Positions 1-12,100 of a stretch of DNA of 64,000 bases are shown piece by piece. A program made the position numbers and the translations under genes. Location: assembly GCA_026419785.1 (NCBI GenBank), contig JAODTK010005611.1:407001-471000 (forward strand), read 5' to 3'. Each line of letters opens with the position of its first letter. Position 1 is the first letter of the stretch. This DNA comes from Sclerodactyla briareus (lineage: Eukaryota; Echinodermata; Holothuroidea; Dendrochirotida; Sclerodactylidae). The notes beneath the pieces were generated by a model. The model was not told the origin of the DNA. It saw only the letters and a list, made by a program, of their open reading frames with translations, and ran no database searches.

Positions 1-240
1 GGAGTGGCACATGGTGGATTTTATGATCAAGTGGTATGCCAACCCTACGACGCTATAGGCAAATTTCGAGTGCGATTCGAGATGAGAAGCAGATGAGTTG
101 ATATGACAGGCAGCGTATGGGCCGGCAAGTGGCTTCTTCCTGCTCAGCTTAAGAGTATGCGATCAGGGCGGCCTCGATCGAAGTGGCAGCAGAAAGCAGT
201 TACCGACACAGAACTAAACTCTCTGTAGCCTCGATTCAAT
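1..240 (+). mobile_element. Probable LINE ORF2 C-terminal fragment
   Basis: One plus frame reads VWAGKWLLPAQLKSMRSGRP, then RSKWQQ...TDTELNSL. The GRPR..W motif followed by an acidic stretch is the usual tail of RTE-type and related endonuclease-reverse transcriptases. It is cut by the window start and has stops. Assignment to a LINE clade is not possible from this piece. Confidence 0.35.
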
Positions 241-1179
241 GACGGGGGGAAGGAAGAGGTACAAGGGTTGTTCATGATCGTATTCTAAAGGGCAGCGTCT
301 TTCCATTATATTTGGTATAGGCGGGGTTGGTAGGTGGGTATCTTGCTAAACCGGTAATGTTTTATGATAAATGAGTGACATGCAGTGAGGGACATTATGT
401 ATATGATGTACTGTTCGTTTGACCGCATGGGGATCAATCAATTCACAGAAGTGCGCATGACACAGGAATGAGGCTGTCACCACGGGGTCACAGATAATAG
501 AAAACAATTTTCTCAGTAGCCAGAATGTCATCAACCGGGAGGGAGTATTCAAGCGGGTTTACTGATCGCAAGCCATGGTCGTTGCCTTTTCTCGGTACAG
601 CGAGAGGCGGGGTATCAACACTCAAATCGCTTCAATAATTTACCATATTCCCTAGCCCGGTACGCTACTGTGAAGATATGCAGGGTAAACCAATCTTTCC
701 CAGATTTGGGGCTCGACAAAATTCGCAAAAAAGTGCGATTACTTATCATGTGTATTCGTGGGCACAGTGCGTACGCTCTCCCACCCGCAAGGACCCTCAA
801 CATATGAATTTGAATCAAATCTATCGTAACAAACTGTAGCGTGAATTGCTTATGACAGGATGATGGGTTGAAAGAATTCGGGCAAGAGCGGAACGCTATC
901 AGTGCAGCGAATACATACCCGGAAACCAAGAGCGGTGATGAGGTTCTGTACAAAGAAGGAAAGTGTAAAAATGAACAATCACGTTGGATTCCCCCCCCCC
1001 CCTCCCCCCCCCCCCGCTTCATTTTATTCTAAGGGTGAGGAAGGAAGCATGAGGTCAACCCCAAAAAACCCTACCGTATTGTTTCTTGCGGCATTGGGAT
1101 TAGCAGAATCAATAATTCGCCTTCCTCTTCTGATAGTGCCTCAGATTATAAGGCCATATAGGACAGGGGTGTTTGTGTG
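241..1179. other. No gene seen
   Basis: Only chance frames and a C homopolymer were seen between the LINE fragment and NPGP-type copy 1. Confidence 0.5.
990..1013. repeat. C homopolymer tract
   Basis: A run of C with one T. Similar C or G runs of ten or more recur at about 1951, 4791, 18549, 30864, 33579, 33978, 42181, 44316 and 46014. They are a compositional habit of this genome and a likely source of base-count errors. Confidence 0.8.
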
Positions 1180-1400
1180 TAAACTAATCCCAGCCGCTCC
1201 CGTTACCCGCATTCCACGTCCTGTCATTCGAAAGGACGATCATTGGACTCCAGGACCGATTCTTCGAATCTGGAAGAGCGGAAGATTTATGCCCGAGGTG
1301 ACTGGCTCACAACCGACCGACAGGAATCATGCCAATAGCCCGGAACTAACCCCAGAAACCCAAGATCCACGGCGATACAATCAGAACCAGAAGAGAAGAC
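1180..1400 (+). repeat. NPGP-type interspersed repeat, copy 1
   Basis: This is the shortest of three copies of one family (the others are near 17405-17770 and 47185-47560). Shared elements, in order, are: a block giving (N/T)PGP (here WTPGPILRIWKSGR), then gactg.ctcaca.ccgaccga (here SQPTDRN). It lies in a long open plus frame (902-1456) that is probably not a gene, since the frame is not conserved among the copies. It may derive from the N-terminal part of a LINE ORF2. Confidence 0.5.
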
Positions 1401-4400
1401 CTCGCTCATCGGGACCACTTGTGAGTTACAGCCACCTAGGCGAAAACTTCAGGTGAATGCGGGAACTCGGAAGTTTGCTTGTGAAGCATCACGGACAAAC
1501 AATGCTACTCCCCCAGCCTAGAGATGGGAGTGAAAACGGGGAAGGGTCAACGAGGTCCCGGACAAGAGACATCCTGCCCCTCCATACCGTATGGTTGCAG
1601 TGAGTCGCATCGAAGTGCAGAAGAAATTGTCTGAATAAAGGGTTTGTTGAGGCTAGGTGAAAACTGATATCGAAGGTTAAGGGCACCCCCCCCCATAATA
1701 GCTCTTCAAACCAGAGACGAGGGTGGTATGAAACTCTTGTTGTTGTATAATGGGTGTGTATTCATTTATGGTTAGATCAAACATGATAGCAACGTCAAAC
1801 GAGGGGGGAAGTGCTGGCGGCTAGTATGAAGTATTGAAGCACTCCGTCATGGATGTTTATTTTAGTTTTAATCAAATTAGGGTCTAGTGAACGACCTGAG
1901 ACCGCAAAAACACAGAGAAGAGCACAAAGACAAGAACACCCATAAGAACCCTCCCCCCCCCCCCCCTCGGCAATTGCTAAAATACAAGTCGAAATGTTAT
2001 TGAAAGGCATTATTCCCCCTGGAAAATGATGGTTGGACGGGTAAATCTATCTGCCAATTACACAATCTAGACATGAAACAGTCGAGATTTGTTTTTCCTT
2101 TTAACTTTTGGGATTATTCACAGAAATATCACAAAGCACCATCAATTAAACATTACTCGAAAAATACCTGTAACATATTTGAACGAAGTGCACTCTAGCA
2201 AAATTCTGCTTTCGATTTTCACTGACCCTTCCGGCTCGAATCACCATCGCAGGACCTCAGAGAGGATCCAGGTAACGATATGAAGCCTACGACGCAATCA
2301 CCACCAGAACGCAGGGCCTGAAAGGGTTGGGCAGAAATGGGTCGTTGATGTTCAGGGCAAGGAGAATAGTCACAGCTGGGGAAGTAATACGAGTTTGTTA
2401 GAAAAAAAAGGAGTTTATCAGGGTGAGTCTTTTCTCACTTGCTTCATACCATACCCACCTACTTGTATTTGATGGTATTTTGGTATATATCAACTTTCTG
2501 GGGAATTACCAATGTTCAAACCTAGGCCCTATAGTTCAACAAGATCAGAGACTGACACGTCTGAGGTACGATTGTATGAGCTGCGAATAATACAGAGAAT
2601 GCACGAGGTTTGCGCGGCGCAGTTCTTATTCAGAGCGTATGAATGTGCGCGCGAAGTGACCAACTGGTTCATCAAAAGAAACGTTATAGGTTGTCGGAGT
2701 CTACGGGACATCGAAACACCGTTTTTGGCATGCACAAATTAGTGGTCGCTGAGGCCCAGTGCTATGATTCACAGATCATTATATTAGCTGGAGCAACGAT
2801 GTTTATAGACCTATCAGGATACCTGCGCGGAGATCCATAACCTACATCAATTGTGAACACAAAACAGTGGGGATGCTGGACTCGTCTTATGTTCAACACC
2901 GAAGGGCATGTTCAGCATGTGTACCGTTCTCCATGGAAACACGTGATTGGTATAGCGCAGACCCACAACGTCCTAGTATGCGTAGTTATGCGGAGAGTGA
3001 GCCCAAAAAAAACCGCAGCCAATGTTACCCTAAGTGTAATCACTAGCTAACACCAAGCAGATACACTGCGAAATGCGCAGTCGTAGCCTATAAGTACAGA
3101 AACATCACAATTATCCTGTTCTTTTTTTTCTTTTTCTAACTGACGAATCATCGCCTGAGTAGATCCTTCGGGTTCATAAAGTAGTGTTCTATCGGTATCC
3201 AACGTTCATGGTTTTTCAGTATGCCACCCGCAGCTTTCACCCGACCGGCAGTTCGCTGCAAGGCGGTGCGTTCTCCAGATCTCGTGTATACCGTAAATAC
3301 TATTTTACAAACAGTGAAATGCGTTCCTGGCTGTCGACCCACACTTGTCCAACAACAGCGGGGCTCTTCGGCGACCATATGAACTTCACCCCGTATCATT
3401 GCCATTCATCGGTAGTGGTTATGCGAAAATCCCTCGCTTTGCGACGTTGGGCACTCACTAGTTTGACTGAAAGTGCTCCATGCCTTGATTTCATGCACCT
3501 TTAATTCAATTGTATTAATTCATGTCCTGATCCTCTCATCCTCCAAGGATTTTACCGCGATGACCTATTCATCATGGAAACATGTCGAAATGACTCTCAA
3601 TTTCAAAATTGAAGTTTATCGAGTGGTCGCAATTTTTAAGTGGAGGTTCATCTCGGTAGTTCCCAAAGTCCGACTCGGGAAGAACGTTGACAGCTGCTCA
3701 CGCTACCAAGCGTTCTAGTCACAGATCGTTAGTTTACTGCGGTCTGTCAGAGAATGCACTTCGCTGTACTTCTAATACGTTCGCACAACACGTACAATAA
3801 TGGGCGCCTTCAAATGTCGTTCTGGCAATGTCAAAGGCAGGCAGAGTCACGACGTTTGTTCAGCTCCCACACAAGGGTACGTTCTTGTCGAGTGTTTAGT
3901 TACAGGGAATGCAGTCCGATTTTCCGAAAGTGAACTAACAATGTCAAATAAAGATCAACATGCATGAACACGTCCCCCAAGTTTGATCGAAAAATATTGC
4001 TTACTTTCTGAGATATGCCAGTTTGAATGTTTACCAGGGTACGGCCATTTTTTAAACAATTTGTGCTTCACTCAACCCCTTGTAGGTAAAAGGGTCCCTG
4101 TTCTTTTTCATTATATTTGTTGTCAACTATTTTCGGAATGGGCACATATTTTAATCCGTTAATTTATCTCCACAGGATATACTTGAGTAATTCATTGGAA
4201 AAGCGGTAATATCGATGCTCCATTAGTGCTTTGATAAGTATGAAAAATGAAGAACTACATTAATCCCTGCTAGTAGGTTGTTGACATCATAATTTGAACT
4301 GTTTCAGCCCTTGCCTCTATTTGAAGGGGAAATGCCCATCTCCAAGTTTCAGATGCACCTAACTTGGGAAGGGAACAATATATTGGAATTATTTTTTTGC

Positions 4401-4862
4401 AAATGCCTCATTGAAATTTCAAGCCCGTGAACGGTGGACAAGTGAGATCGGCCGATCGGCCGTTTCACGGACATAACAATGCAAGTCGGACGTCTGGTAG
4501 CTGCGGACAGCAAAACTCTCGTGGCAAATCCACTGCATTTTTTCGCCATTTCACATTTATTGTTTTTTCCCATTCAACTGCCTCTACTGACAGCTGTCAT
4601 AACCATGGAATGACTTGGAACATGTCTACACATTGCCTAATCTTTGCTATCATGCCCATTCCTAATCCTGTGGCAGTGAACAGCGAAACACACTTCCCAC
4701 AGAAATAATAGCTAACATTGTTGACACTCTTAGTTTAATAGTTGAACCACTCCACAGTTACCATCCAAAAAACCCAGCATTTGTTTGGTGGGGGGGGGGG
4801 CGCAAGCCCCCATTTCTAGGTCACCACTGAGAACTGGACCGATATGTAATGTAACAATCCTG
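1401..4862. other. No gene seen
   Basis: Short frames on both strands (for example 3148-3504) lack splice logic or family motifs. A C run near 1951 and a G run near 4791 are the only clear structures. Confidence 0.5.
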
Positions 4863-5300
4863 TGGAGGAGGGTCCTAATTGTACACTAGAGCGTGATGTA
4901 TTGACAGACTAATCATCTTCCCTGGACAATAGGTTTTACTTGTCACTATTCTGCAGAACTGGAACCTTCTGAAGATAAGGTAAACACTGCTTAGCAGAGG
5001 ATGGAGTAAGGTAAAAAATTGTCTGGCAGCTGAGATCTCAAAAAAATACAGTTTGGAAATTGGGTAATTAATTGGATTTAATTAAAATCTAATCTCACTA
5101 TGATGCGAACATAAATTGTCTCTGCGGCTAGCCCTTAGCAGCTTCATCCCCCACCAAGTTTTTAAACCTAATCGCATGTATGGTTTAGAAGTATGAGAAC
5201 GTGACTAACAAAGGGAACGAACTAACGTACCGACTGAACGAATAACGTACGGACGGATAGACATGATCTTGTAGAGCTGCTCTCCTCCCCGCAACTAAAA
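4863..5300 (+). repeat. Interspersed repeat family B, copy 1
   Basis: It shares ordered blocks with 28430-28995: ctagagcgtgatgt.ttgacagac at the start, gggtaattgattgga... in the middle, and cttgt.agagctgctctcc..cgca at the end. It has one internal unit where the other copy has two. No coding potential was seen. Confidence 0.6.
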
Positions 5301-6081
5301 TCAAGCCCTTCTGTCTCCCCCCAGGGAGCACTCTTTGAAAGTTGGTATTTGACCTTTAAGTGGTTTCAATGGTACTGGGGAATGGAATGTTTGAACTTGA
5401 AACTCGAAACAGGGACGGTGGAGAGCTAATACTTGACAAAAATGAAATGTCTGGGGGAAATAATGGGAATACATAAATTTTTCTTCAAAGAAATTCACAG
5501 TAACGTAAATACGGAGCATCGGCCCACAACGAAAATATTTCATCGATCCACTTTTCAAACTTCGAACGGATTTCATATGAACTTTGAGTCTGTCGTTTTC
5601 AGTCGATTGAACAGATTTGGATCATTGAAACGTTTAGTTCAGTCTACTACTTTGCCAGCGGATCCGAATTCGACAATTAAAATGAGAGAATGCGAATAAT
5701 TCAATCATGTCATTCTGATAAAATAATATTCCTAGTCCGCAGAGAACCAAAGAATGTGGCAAAACTGTCGTTAAGAATGGGTCATTAGCTATGTCACTCT
5801 TGGTTCCAATTGGGCCCCCCCGCGAGTATCTGTAGATTTGATTGACTCTATACACATTATCCTAATAAATACCACGTTCGCAACAACGCTTATCTTCACG
5901 GAGCAACTGGCGCTCTTTATATGTAAACAGCGGATTTATGATGAACGTTTGTATTTGGCTTCTCACATATGCCGCAAATGTGTAATTACAACAAAAACAA
6001 CACCCACCCACACACAGACACAAAACGACATTATTTTAATCACATCCACGTACAATGTTTCCTTCATGATGCATCGTTTAC

Positions 6082-6140
6082 CTGACAAGATCAAGCCAGT
6101 TATTCCAGCTGCTCGTGTGCCCAGTTATAGTATTTCCCTC
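6082..6140 (-). CDS. FRRS1-like: FRRS1-like exon 8: b561 NWAHEQ helix
   Basis: The acceptor is ttttgtttaccag and the donor GTAAAC. It reads KYYNWAHEQL, then GITGLILS in the next frame. NW.H is the fourth b561 histidine motif. The exon is 59 bp; 61 are expected, with one base apparently lost in a run of A and one in a run of G. It ends in phase 1. Nothing convincing for the following exon was found below this point; a weak hydrophobic candidate lies near 5830-5920 on the same strand. Confidence 0.75.
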
Positions 6141-9100
6141 CTGGTAAACAAAATAGCAGTTGGAGCCTTGATCCTGAAGCGCATTTCCGATCTCTCATTG
6201 AAGAAAATAATTTTAAAAACGTTCTGGGAAGAGAAATGCGAAGGAATGCTACAGCCTCATTGGGCTATGTGACAAAAGTACAATGGGCTAGTTGGCGGAG
6301 GTGCAGGGTCTCATCGCGATCTCTGAAAATTTATTTCTTCTCCGAAAATCCTGCCAGTTGCCATTCGGATCACAATGGTTTGGAAATGGTTGGAAATTTG
6401 GCTAAAAATAACAGCTTTCCCCCAGAATCCTATAACCACCATAATTTCAGAAAGTATAGCATATTGCTAAGCAACCCATATGTTTCGATGATTGTACCTT
6501 GTTCTAAATTCCAAAACAATTGTAACCTTCTGATCGCTGAATTTAGCCTATTGGAAAAAGCCCCCCCCCCCCAGAATCCACATTGTAGGGTTTTTATGTT
6601 GCTTGATTGCATGGAAACATTTGTAATTTGTGCTTGCACTAATATAAATTCCTTCGTTTACACAACTGAAATCATTTGCCATTGGAATCATCCCAATTTT
6701 GAGAAATAATGAAAAAACGCATGAAACGAAAAATGGAGTAGGCTCTCCCGAAAATATTGCAACAACCACCATTTTTGAGCAGTACTGTTTGAGTATAGCT
6801 TCAGATGTCCGATCATTTGAGTACCTGTGTGAATTCTACTAGCTGGAGTACCTGGTGTGGTAAATCCCAAGTAATCGTGAGTGACATTTGCACTTGGATT
6901 TGGGCTTTTCCATTACAGCGACCACTCACAACGGACATAAGGGAATGTCCCGAAGTCAACCCATGCCGTCCTGCAAGTTTGTTCTTTTATTTTTATAGTC
7001 TACCGTATAGGCCTCGCCTTTCGGTCTCATACAGAATCTCACATGATCCCGGGAGAATCATGTCTTTATGGGAAAAGAAAATTGAGGAATACACCCCTAA
7101 TAAGTTGAAACCTAAATTATGGGTACAAATTAACCATAGAAGATACGGTTTGGGCAACTACTTGTAAGATTTTGGTCGGTTTTCCGAAATCCGAATCAGG
7201 GTATTGCGGAAAATTATATGGCTATCTGAATAACAAGTAAAAACTAGTATCGGTACCCGCAGTATATTCATCAGAGAATGCTCCTCATCCTACGATTAAA
7301 AACTATCACTAGAACAGCGGTGTTGCGGCATCCAACAAAATGAATAAAAGAGAAATGCCCATTGAAGACACTACTTTGTTTCTTTTTATTGTTCTATCTA
7401 CTAACCTGTCTACCGGTGACGATACTCCATAAAATAACATTCACCTCTTGAAGTTTACCTCAGCCCTCAGTTCATTCGCACACACTAGGACAAAATAGCC
7501 CTTTCAGTGTAACTGCCATGTTGAAGGAACTTAAATTAATCTATTAGGTAGTGATCGATAAAGACTGCTCGATATAAAAATCCATAATACGCTTGGTGGA
7601 TTTCAGAAACAATGGTCGTACTTTGGTTTCACCGGTTGTGGTCGGAATATCGCCATGATGACATTCGTGATGGAGAGGGCCATTACGGCGCAGCCAAATA
7701 TGGTGTGTAGAAACTTTGCTGCACCCTGCAATGTAAAGTTAAACTTTATGCATATGACGAGGCTTGCAGGATTATATCTGTATATTACGCTGGATTGCAT
7801 TCGTCAGGACGCATCATATGCAGGTTCAGGAGTCTGAGTCATGTATAAATAGGCGCATAGTCCTAGAATCAAACGATTGCTGCCCATGTGATTATCATAA
7901 AATGAATCCTCATAGAACTACTAAACGCAATTCTAGCGAATAGAAAAACATTCATTCCATTTCAAGATTGAACTCGACCGAGTTGCGTGGACATCTAACG
8001 AATTGATCGGGAGTGGAATACATTGTACTTGAATTCAGTGGTGCGGAAAAGACATTTTTCAGTTACCATTGGCGAGAAAGTTCGAATCATACAGCTCTTT
8101 TTCGGTTCGGGACAACAAAGAATGTGTCGATTTATCGTTTGCAAAAAGCGCAAGCATCAATGATTTATCATTAGATCATGTCAATGGGGCTGAATTGAAT
8201 TGAATTCGAATAATTTCGATGAGATGGGTCTGGACGTGACTGGTTTGGTTTAAATTTTATTACAATGTATTTTTTTTTTTTAATTAGATTTGGTACTGAA
8301 TAAGCATGGAATCAGCTCTCTACTGACCAAAAAAAAAAGGTGTCGTTGCACTCACAAGAAGGCAAAAATATTATTTCAGTTTTTAATTTTATTTCCTACT
8401 GCACTAAACTGATTGTACTTTATTAGACTGGAATAATATTAAAACACTCTGAACTGGAATGGAGTTAGGAGATTGTATTGAATTTGACTAGCTTTGGATT
8501 TTAACAGTTTGGATTATTTTTCATTGGGTTTGAACAAGTTCGACTTGACTTGATTGGACTAGGTTGGATTGCATTGAATTTTATTCGACGTCTTCGAATT
8601 AGAATGTAATAGCTAATTCGAATTTAGAATATCATCAATATCTGGAATTGCGTTTTATTTGATTGTTCCCATTCAGGTTGTTTCGAATTAGACTGGATTG
8701 GACTAGATTGATAGGACTGAATTGATTGGATTGGACTGGATTGAATTGGTAGCCTAATTGCAATTGATGCTGTCGAATCTTTATTGGCTACTGATAGTGA
8801 TTTCATGAGATCTGAGAATGGTTCCGTACGAACAAACTATTACTCTGCAGAAAATAAAGCGCAACTGCCTAATTTAAATTACGAAATGACAGCGTAACAA
8901 TAGCCCGATTTATTCGAAGAGATAATGAACTTTGTGTCCAATTTTGACTTGAGAGAGGATTTGCAGACAGAAGGAAATCGTCCTTCGCAATACTCGCAAC
9001 TTGTGCACGCGTAAGAATATAAATATGTTGTGTGACATTACCAGTATCAGTTAAAAGAAATAGGTTAACATACAGTATAAGAAAAACGGAATCTTCCACA

Positions 9101-12100
9101 AAACCGATTTAACCTGCCTCGTAAATACTCAAATCGCTGATGAACGTAAACAACGATAATACAAGACAGTAAATCAGACCCCATAACCACAGTTAAATCG
9201 GAATTTGAAGCAGTATTTCCCGATCTCGGATCATTGAACATACCTCATCTGGAAGAAGAAACTTCTTCTCAGCGACGAATATGATAACGAAGGCTGCGCT
9301 CGTCAGTACAAGGGTGGTCACCATGCTCAATCGATGCATCTAAACAAGATTGAGTCACACTAAAATACACAACCCGTTTTGCAAGTCGAGTATACTGTTG
9401 TTGTAAGCAATAGCTCTGTGTGAATGACTGTGGGAGACTGATTGGGGTAATCATTGAGCTGTAATTCGATGATCTATCTGGAGAGTACAGTAATGGCGCA
9501 GTTACGTTGTGGAACTAGGGGTTACTATTAGCTATAGTTAGTATCTGAGGGGAAAAGGCAGGAAGGGGGTATAGGGAGGGTTTGGGGGACATCTCTGGAG
9601 GGGAAACAGACAATTAGCAAGACCTCATGGTCCTAACACTGACTTCTGGTTGGCAGAAGTAATGGCCATCTGGATCATCCAAGGTGGCTTGCTTGTAAAA
9701 TGTTAAAGGGCTTGCCATTGGCATACAAGTGATCATTTGAGCTGGGAACCGGGCCTATAGAAGGCGGGTCGGGAGGGGAGGGGCGTTGGTGGAATGGGTG
9801 TACATGTCTGGAGGGGAGAACACACAATTGAACAGTTGTTCGACTGACAATCTCTAATATTCTGTGAGAAGATTATGTGCACTATATAGCGTTCCCAAGA
9901 ACTTTAATTTCCACTCCCAGAAACCCTAGCTAGCCCTCAACTCTCCATGCCCCGACTGCACAAACTTACATACCCATCATAAAGCCACGCGTAAAAAAAT
10001 TATTCTGGTTATTCAGAAGTAGCACGGCAAGGATTCCCGGGCTCTTGTGATCTTGTTTTACAACCGATTGATGTACAGCAGCATACTACCAATCGGGATA
10101 GAGTTCTACTGTTCATTACACTCAGCTGAAATTCATACCCAACAAGCTGCACGAGACGGAATAGACCATATCGGGAATAAATGAGGGCGTTTTCAAGCAA
10201 GTAAGACCCACTAATTTTGCACTGTCGCGATATCCCATTGAGCGATATGTTCACGCAACTAAGGTCTGTGTCACTCAAACAGCAGTTAGCCCTGTCGCAA
10301 GTAATTTCAAGTGAAATTTGTTCAGGGAAAATGATTAGACGACTGCTTCGTCACGGAATATCAGTCTTGCATAAAATCGATACAGAAAGTAATCATCGTA
10401 ATAGCATGTTTTTTTTGTTTTGTAATTTTTGGTAGTTGTCTTTTCTCGTCTTCAGTGTAGCCTGTGTGCATGTGTCAGTATAGCATAGAGTCGCTAGTAG
10501 TATAGTAGGCCTACTAACAATGTTGAAACTGCGCTGAAATAGGGAATTCGCCGGTTTTTAACGTCCAATGTGCCACTAATTGGATATTCTCTTTGAGCCA
10601 GGACAATGCGCTTACTTCAGTTGCAAAATGTTTTGCGTATCATGACATCAGCGTAAAGATCTAGTATTAGATAAACGAAGGTATGAGTCAGATTAACAAA
10701 GGTATTGTTCTGCGTTGAGATGTTTGCAAGTTGGCGAGCAGGATGCCGACACAGTGGCCATCGTTAAAAATCATGAAATACTGGTTGAATACTTTACTGT
10801 AGCCTATGCGCGCATGTGAGACGCATCGCCGAGCTGATCGTTACAACACATTATGTTACTATAGCAACAGCTAACGACAACACTACCATTCCATTTCTAG
10901 CATTTAGCATTGGGTAGGAAAGATGTTTTACTATAACTACTCAAGCCTGAAGGAGAAACAATCAAATCTCTGATATCCTCGAGTTTTCTAGAGATACGAA
11001 CAAGGTTACGAACTAGCCAGCATGACAAATCTCTGTGTAGGACGCACTGTTTTTTTTTTTTTTTAACCTGAAAACTTAGATCTCTAATAACTTCACACGA
11101 AAATGTAAAACGGGTCAACCAATTGATAATCTTCATTGGAGGGACCGTTTGAGATTCAAAATTGCTACGGAAACTCAAAATAGCACGAAAACTGTTAGTC
11201 AGTGACAGGCCAAATTGATGTCAAAGGTCACAGGAATTCGGATCATCTAGAGGATTACGATGACGTGAATTCCAACCTTGTATTTTATTCTCCAGTTATT
11301 GCCAGAGAACTATCTTCGACCAGTTCTTGCCCCCGAGTGACCTTTGGTGAGCTTTGGTGATGTGACGGCTTTCATGGAAAATGTTCCCTGGTGTCCATGA
11401 TGTGCGCCATTCGATGACTCGACGTTTGCAATGCAAATGTCTTCCTCGTTGGTGAGCTCCCTGTCCCAAATGCTTCATGTATCCCAATGCACGTACCAGA
11501 TGTTCTTGCTGGAAAGGTATCAGGACATACCTTTGACCCTTTGTAACATGAGAACCGAATGTCCGACTGTGACAGTTGATGCTCTGCATGAAGCACACAG
11601 AGCTCTATCACACATACAACTACTGACGGTTGTTGACACCTTTTTTTCTTCGCCTCATTTCACCTGAGGTAAGCACATTATTCGTTATTTTACCTTTGTG
11701 TTGTTGCTGTTGTTATTATTCCATTTGTTTGCAAAACCACTTGACCTTTGGTGACTTTGACGGGCTACGAAAGAAATTGGGTTAATCTATACTATATGAG
11801 GCACCTGTACAGGCAACATATGACACGGATGTCACTCACGAATTTGCTTGATCACGAGCCAACGGGTGAGCACATACGAACGACACACACACACACATAA
11901 ACGTCAACTACATAATGCAAGGAAAGAAAAGATAAAATATTAATAGTAGGAATTGAAAACAAACCATGTTGGAAATTAATGAAACATTCAACGAGATTTG
12001 GGAGTTGATGTCTTATTTGAACGATTGATCCAAATCTAAACAGCGTTTCATATTCACGTCAGTTTTTCGGGCTAGTTACACTAATGACAAGTGAATACAA

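Noticed and set aside
902-1456. 184-codon plus open frame
   Set aside because: It runs through a C homopolymer and repeat copy 1; the frame is not kept in the other copies, so it is not a gene.
5830-5920. Ninth FRRS1-like exon (hydrophobic minus stretch)
   Set aside because: The reading VVANVVFIRIM is weakly helix-like but neither phase nor the family FLG motif fits well.
5838-6272. 144-codon plus open frame
   Set aside because: It is the opposite strand of FRRS1-like exon 8 and flanking intron, with no family motif.
11296-11667. Overlapping open frames on both strands in a GC-richer patch
   Set aside because: No splice borders or domain; both strands open suggests composition rather than coding.
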